Below are positions 60,309-64,000 of a stretch of DNA of 64,000 nucleotides, in pieces (the stretch's first letter is position 1; every line of letters begins with the position of its first letter). A program made the position numbers and the translations under genes. Location: NCBI RefSeq assembly GCF_002158905.1, contig NZ_CP021431.1, forward strand, positions 3,101,001 to 3,165,000. Reading direction: 5' to 3'. This DNA is from Yoonia vestfoldensis (GTDB lineage Bacteria; Pseudomonadota; Alphaproteobacteria; Rhodobacterales; Rhodobacteraceae). A model generated the notes under the pieces. That model saw only the letters and a list, made by a program, of their open reading frames with translations, was not told the DNA's origin and made no database searches.

Positions 60309-61178
60309 TCAGAAGAGCCCCAGACTCCGTGAGCTCGACTTCCATTGCGTCATTCGCGCCTGCGAAGCGTCTCGTCGAGCCTCTGCTGCCATGTCCACCA
60401 GCAGGCCCGCCGCAAGGTTCAGTCCTGTTGTTGACTCCAGAAAAAGACCCGTGCTGGACGGCGCATAGATTACGGCGTCTGCGATCTCTCGGCTCCAATG
60501 ACAGTATTCATCGGAAACCACGATGCATGCTCTGCCCTGTTCTTTTGCTAGTTTTGCCAGCTTGTTGCTTTCAGCCGCATACGGCACGACATCAAGTATC
60601 ACGACCGCAGTTCGATCTGCTGCTACAAACGGGTCGTCGATCAGCTCGGCCAGCATTCCGTCATGTGCGGCCAGGAATTGGACCGCGCTTCTTGCGATAA
60701 GCAGTCGGCGGGCAAAGTCTTCGGCAATGCCACGGACAGATTGGAAACCCGTCACGAACACGCGCTCAGCCGAGTTTAGAATGTGTCCTGCCTTTGCCCA
60801 CTCTTGCCCGGAAGTTTGCTCAAAGATGTTTCTGACAACCGCCAGCTCTGCTTCAAGCACGGATTGCCATCGCGTTCGGACCTCTGCACGCTCAACCCTG
60901 CCGATGCCTGAGACGACGTATCGTTCTCTGGCAAGAACCTTTAGCTCACGCATCCCTTCACATCCCAAGCGGCGCAGTAAACGGCCGATCGTGACCTCTG
61001 GCACTCCGACCCGCTCAGCCAAGGACCGCCCGGTTTCCATAGGGAGGACATCAAGATTAAGGAGCATAAACTGAGCTAATTTCGCCTCTTGCTTAGGCAA
61101 CTGGGCAACTGATTCGGTCAATTTTTGAACAAATTCATCGTAGGTAAACTGTGGGTAGGACGCAAAGCCTGTCGACAT
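60309..61178 (-). CDS. MurR/RpiR-family transcriptional regulator
   Basis: A 289-residue protein with an N-terminal HTH_6 (SVAQLPKQEAKLAQFMLLN, then GRSLAERVGVPEVTIGRLLRRLGCEG) and a C-terminal SIS domain (RVFVTGFQSVRGIAEDFARRL). It senses a small ligand, classically a sugar phosphate. It is divergent from the polyamine-type transporter operon with 127 bases between, so it probably controls that operon. Confidence 0.88.
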   Translation of the reverse strand: MSTGFASYPQFTYDEFVQKLTESVAQLPKQEAKLAQFMLLNLDVLPMETGRSLAERVGVPEVTIGRLLRRLGCEGMRELKVLARERYVVSGIGRVERAEVRTRWQSVLEAELAVVRNIFEQTSGQEWAKAGHILNSAERVFVTGFQSVRGIAEDFARRLLIARSAVQFLAAHDGMLAELIDDPFVAADRTAVVILDVVPYAAESNKLAKLAKEQGRACIVVSDEYCHWSREIADAVIYAPSSTGLFLESTTGLNLAAGLLVDMAAEARRDASQARMTQWKSSSRSLGLF

Positions 61179-61203
61179 TATCGTTCCTCACTCGTTAGAA
61201 AAA

Positions 61204-61224
61204 TAACATTTGACAGATTTGTTA
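61204..61224. promoter_or_regulatory. Possible RpiR operator with -35-like TTGACA
   Basis: TAACA (61204-61208) and its inverse TGTTA (61220-61224) flank TTGACA at 61210-61215, in the divergent gap. The overlap of palindrome and -35-like element suggests repression. The palindrome arms are only 5 bp. Confidence 0.4.
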
Positions 61225-61305
61225 CTCTTGAACCAACCTTCATGCAATACCAAAGAATAGACGTCTCCAGGCCGCTCTTAGGCCAAACAACAGGGAATTA
61301 AGAAA

Positions 61306-62337
61306 ATGAAAAAAACGCTCAAAGCAACTCTCCTTGCCACATCTGGACTTATGATTACATCGGTCGCACATGCAGAAGGTTCGTTGAATCTTTATAACTG
61401 GGGCGATTACATCAACCCAGCAGTCTTAACCAAGTTCACCGAGGAAACCGGTATCGAGGTCACGCTCGATACATACGGATCAAACGAAGAGATGCTGGCA
61501 AAGATCCAAGCTGGCGCAAGCGGCTATGATCTCGTGTTCCCGTCCGTGCATATGCATGACATCATGTTCCAACTGGGCCTCTTGGCTGAAACCGGGATTG
61601 GGTCGAATCCGGCGTTCTCGAACATCGACTCTCAATTCATTCGCGCACAAACCGATCCCGAAGCGGCGTATTGTCTTCCCTATGCGTGGGGAAATGTCGG
61701 GATCGTCTACAATCGTGATAAGGCCGAGGGTATTACAGGCTTTACCGACATGTTCGCCCTGGCAGATGCTGGCGAAAAGATCATTCTGTTGGATGACCTG
61801 CGCGAAACGATTGGTATTGGTCACATCATGATGGGAACGTCAGTCAACTCGACTGATGAGGCCGAAGTCGAAGCGGCCGCCCAATACATTATCGACCGCT
61901 CTGATGCGATTGCCGCGTTTAGCTATGACAGCATCCCATTGGTTCAGTCCGGCGACGTTGCCGCCGCGGCTTGGTATGTTGGTGCCAATATCTTTGTCCA
62001 AGAAACACCCGATGCCATTGGCTACATCATCCCGGTCGAAGGCGCGACGATGTATCAAGAGGACATGTGCGCGCTTGCCGACGCTCCAAACCTTGAGAAC
62101 GCAAAACTGTTTATGGAATTCTATCTGCGCCCCGAGGTGGCGGCCCTTAACGTTGAACAACAGTTGAACGGAACCCCAAACATCCCCGCCCAAGCGCTTA
62201 TTCCTGCTGAAATTGCAGGGAACGCGACGATCTATCCACCAGAAGACGTCATGGAAAAGCTGCAATTGTTCGTCGATCTTGGGCGCGATCTGCAACTTTA
62301 TAACCGTGAGTGGACACGTATCAAAACGTCCCAGTAG
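61306..62337 (+). CDS. Spermidine/putrescine-type ABC transporter substrate-binding protein
   Basis: A 343-residue periplasmic protein with a signal peptide (cleavage after VAHA) and the PotD/PotF fold: LNLYNWGDYINPAVLTKFTE, YGSNEEMLAKIQAG, YDLVFPS, CLPYAWGNVGIVYNRD. Length is typical. The ligand is probably a polyamine or a related cation, but the SIS-type regulator next door leaves room for another compound. First gene of the operon. Confidence 0.88.
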   Translation: MKKTLKATLLATSGLMITSVAHAEGSLNLYNWGDYINPAVLTKFTEETGIEVTLDTYGSNEEMLAKIQAGASGYDLVFPSVHMHDIMFQLGLLAETGIGSNPAFSNIDSQFIRAQTDPEAAYCLPYAWGNVGIVYNRDKAEGITGFTDMFALADAGEKIILLDDLRETIGIGHIMMGTSVNSTDEAEVEAAAQYIIDRSDAIAAFSYDSIPLVQSGDVAAAAWYVGANIFVQETPDAIGYIIPVEGATMYQEDMCALADAPNLENAKLFMEFYLRPEVAALNVEQQLNGTPNIPAQALIPAEIAGNATIYPPEDVMEKLQLFVDLGRDLQLYNREWTRIKTSQ

Positions 62338-62358
62338 CATTTCGATAGCTTTACAAAC

Positions 62359-62382
62359 GGGCGCAGCCCCTAAGCTGCGCCC
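62359..62382 (+). other. Intra-operon stem-loop after the binding-protein gene
   Basis: GGGCGCAGC (62359-62367), loop CCCTAA, GCTGCGCCC (62374-62382): a perfect 9-bp stem between binding-protein and ATPase genes, in the same place as the 44307 stem-loop of the other operon. Confidence 0.7.
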
Positions 62383-62406
62383 AACATCAATTGTGCGGGG
62401 CTTCCT

Positions 62407-63501
62407 ATGACAGAACTTCTGGAAATCGAGCACGCCTCAAAGCGGTTCGCAACGCCTGACGGGCGCTTTATCACCGCGTTGGACGATGTGTCGTTGAGCG
62501 TTGGAGCAAACGAATTCCTGACACTTCTGGGGCCGTCGGGCTGCGGTAAGACCACGCTATTGCGAACGATCAGCGGCTTTGAGGACTTAGACAGCGGCAA
62601 GATCCACATTGATGGCCGCGACGTTTCAGATTGGCCTGCGCATAAGCGGCCCGTAAATACCGTCTTTCAAAAATATGCCCTGTTCCCGCATCTGAGTGTA
62701 GCCCGCAATGTTGCCTATAGCCTGGAGATAGCCAAGGCGCCCAAGCCGGAAATTCAGGCCCGTGTTGGCGAAATGCTGGAACTGGTTGGCCTTGGCGGAT
62801 TTGGGAATCGCAAGATAACCCAGTTGTCGGGCGGCCAACAACAGCGGGTTGCCCTTGCGCGGTCGTTGATCGCCCGCCCCAAAATCCTGTTGTTGGACGA
62901 GCCGTTGTCAGCACTCGACAAAAGCCTGCGCCACAAGATGCAGCAAGAGCTAAAGAGCCTACAGCATGAAATTGGGATCTCTTTCGTATTTGTGACCCAT
63001 GACCAAGAAGAGGCGCTGACCATGTCAGATCGCATTGCGGTCCTCGGGCACGGAAAAATCCAACAATTGGGATCGCCTGAAGACCTGTATCGCCGCCCTT
63101 CCAGCGCGTTCGTCGCTGAGTTTCTGGGAGAGAGCAATATGTTTGATGGTCAGGTTTCGGCCAGCGGCCCGCGTGATGCCAAAATTGACCTGGTGCTTGG
63201 ACAAAGCGTTTCCGTCGCGAAAGACAACCTGAGCGAGGGGCAAGCCATCAAGCTGCTTATCCGGCCCGAGGATGTCGTGATCAATCCGCCAACTGGATCA
63301 GTCGGACTGACATTTTCGGGAACCGTTTCGGAAACCTATTTTGTGGGAACGGACTATCAACTCGTCGTGCAGACCCCGAACGCAGGGCCGATACGTGTCA
63401 CGACCCGCGTCGGGTTTGCGCAATCCCCAACTGTTGGCGCGGACATTACGCTCCACGTGCCAAATGATGCGATCCACGTGATCACAGACGAGGCTGCATG
63501 A
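62407..63501 (+). CDS. Polyamine-type ABC transporter ATP-binding protein (PotA-like)
   Basis: A 364-residue ATPase with GPSGCGKTTLLRTISGF (Walker A), LSGGQQQRVALARSL (signature), ILLLDEPLSALDKSLR (Walker B), FVTHDQEEALTMSD (H-loop) and a TOBE-type C-terminus. It energises the permease pair that begins at 63498. Overlap with the permease start is 4 bases. Confidence 0.92.
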   Translation: MTELLEIEHASKRFATPDGRFITALDDVSLSVGANEFLTLLGPSGCGKTTLLRTISGFEDLDSGKIHIDGRDVSDWPAHKRPVNTVFQKYALFPHLSVARNVAYSLEIAKAPKPEIQARVGEMLELVGLGGFGNRKITQLSGGQQQRVALARSLIARPKILLLDEPLSALDKSLRHKMQQELKSLQHEIGISFVFVTHDQEEALTMSDRIAVLGHGKIQQLGSPEDLYRRPSSAFVAEFLGESNMFDGQVSASGPRDAKIDLVLGQSVSVAKDNLSEGQAIKLLIRPEDVVINPPTGSVGLTFSGTVSETYFVGTDYQLVVQTPNAGPIRVTTRVGFAQSPTVGADITLHVPNDAIHVITDEAA

Positions 63502-64000
63502 CCATGTGGAAACCCAAAAGCCTGGCGCAGCGCCGCAAGTTGATGCTTTTCGGCCTGCTCACCCCACCGACCGTTTTTCTTGCGGTTTTCTTTATCGTCC
63601 CTCTTGGGATAATGCTCGTATACAGCTTTCTCGAACCGGGTCTTTATGGAGGGGTCGTTTGGAGCTTTTCAGACCTGAACTATGGTCGCATTTTGGGATG
63701 GGCAGATACCAAGTACGAAAAGTTCGACCCGGTCTACCTCGGCATTCTGTTCACATCGGTCCGGCTGGCGGGGCTCACGGTGCTGTTAACAATGCTCATT
63801 TGTTACCCTGCCGCCTTCTGGATTAGCCGAATGAGCGCTGGGAAAAAGAACCTGTTCTTGTTCCTAATCACATTGCCGTTCTTTGTCAGCTTGGTGGTGC
63901 GCTTGTTTGCATGGGTTCTTATCCTGCGCCCGACTGGGTTTTTGAACCAGGCCCTCATCGGTCTTGGCATCATCAATGAGCCATTGGAAATCATCTACAC
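63498..64000 (+). CDS. ABC transporter permease (PotB-like), runs off the window
   Basis: The frame starts ATGACCATG at 63498 and is open to the window end (167 codons, no stop). It begins MTMWKPKSLAQRRKLMLFGL, followed by a membrane segment (LTPPTVFLAVFFIVPLGIML). A long periplasmic loop with YGRILGWADTKYEKFDPVYL and further segments (LFTSVRLAGLTVLLTMLICY, LFLFLITLPFFVSLVVRLFA) come next. This is the PotB pattern. A PotC-like partner would be expected just beyond the window. Confidence 0.88.
   Translation, partial: MTMWKPKSLAQRRKLMLFGLLTPPTVFLAVFFIVPLGIMLVYSFLEPGLYGGVVWSFSDLNYGRILGWADTKYEKFDPVYLGILFTSVRLAGLTVLLTMLICYPAAFWISRMSAGKKNLFLFLITLPFFVSLVVRLFAWVLILRPTGFLNQALIGLGIINEPLEIIY

Overview
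The window looks like chromosomal DNA of an alphaproteobacterium of the Rhodobacteraceae (Roseobacter group). This rests on the high GC content, on a phage late module of the type common in that family, and on the style of the ABC transporter and amino-sugar genes. No rRNA gene or complete tRNA gene is present. All functional names come from reading motifs and gene order; no database search was run.

Region 1 (1-15.1 kb) is the late module of a siphovirus-like prophage, on the + strand. In order it encodes major capsid protein E, a head-tail joining protein, a DUF6441 protein, a tail terminator, the tail tube, a tail assembly chaperone with an A AAA AAC slippery site, the tape measure, three distal-tail or hub proteins, a gpJ-like tip protein, a holin and an endolysin. 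Host-like accessory genes interrupt it: an acyl carrier protein, a bactofilin and a Phd/RelE-type toxin-antitoxin pair on the - strand, and a short homologue of a Rhodobacteraceae cell-envelope-like protein on the + strand. The endolysin ends at a recombination scar where it runs tail-to-tail into a truncated small gene.

Region 2 (15.1-41.4 kb) is a defence and mobility island. A - strand set reads: BrxR/CapW-like WYL regulator, hsdM, hsdS, an Abi HEPN-type gene, a GIY-YIG/DUF4357 gene, hsdR, and a 1,554-residue DUF4011/SF1 helicase/Vsr-like nuclease/DUF3320 protein. Next come envelope cargo genes, a Septu-like ATPase-HNH pair with a frameshifted ATPase, an exonuclease I homologue, and a Fic protein preceded by repeated operator-like sites. 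A complete IS66 element with a perfect 8-bp target duplication splits a hypothetical gene. A 3' fragment of an initiator tRNA-fMet lies at 41.3 kb and looks like an att remnant.

Region 3 (42-53.5 kb) is an amino-sugar cluster: ROK regulator, sugar-phosphate/iron-type ABC transporter (binding protein, ATPase, fused permease), PP2C-like protein, NagB-II-like SIS protein, AgaS, ROK kinase, GatZ-like protein and NagA. Together these can convert GalNAc and GlcNAc to fructose 6-phosphate, if the GatZ-like protein is a 4-epimerase.

Region 4 (53.8-60.1 kb) is a phage or integrative-element early module: a WYL regulator, a hypothetical gene, a tyrosine integrase, a 430-bp region bounded by a large inverted repeat, an excisionase-like HTH gene, a VRR-NUC nuclease, and an O-like replication protein whose gene contains palindromic iterons. 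Region 5 (60.3-64 kb) is an RpiR-type regulator divergent from a polyamine-type ABC operon that runs off the window.
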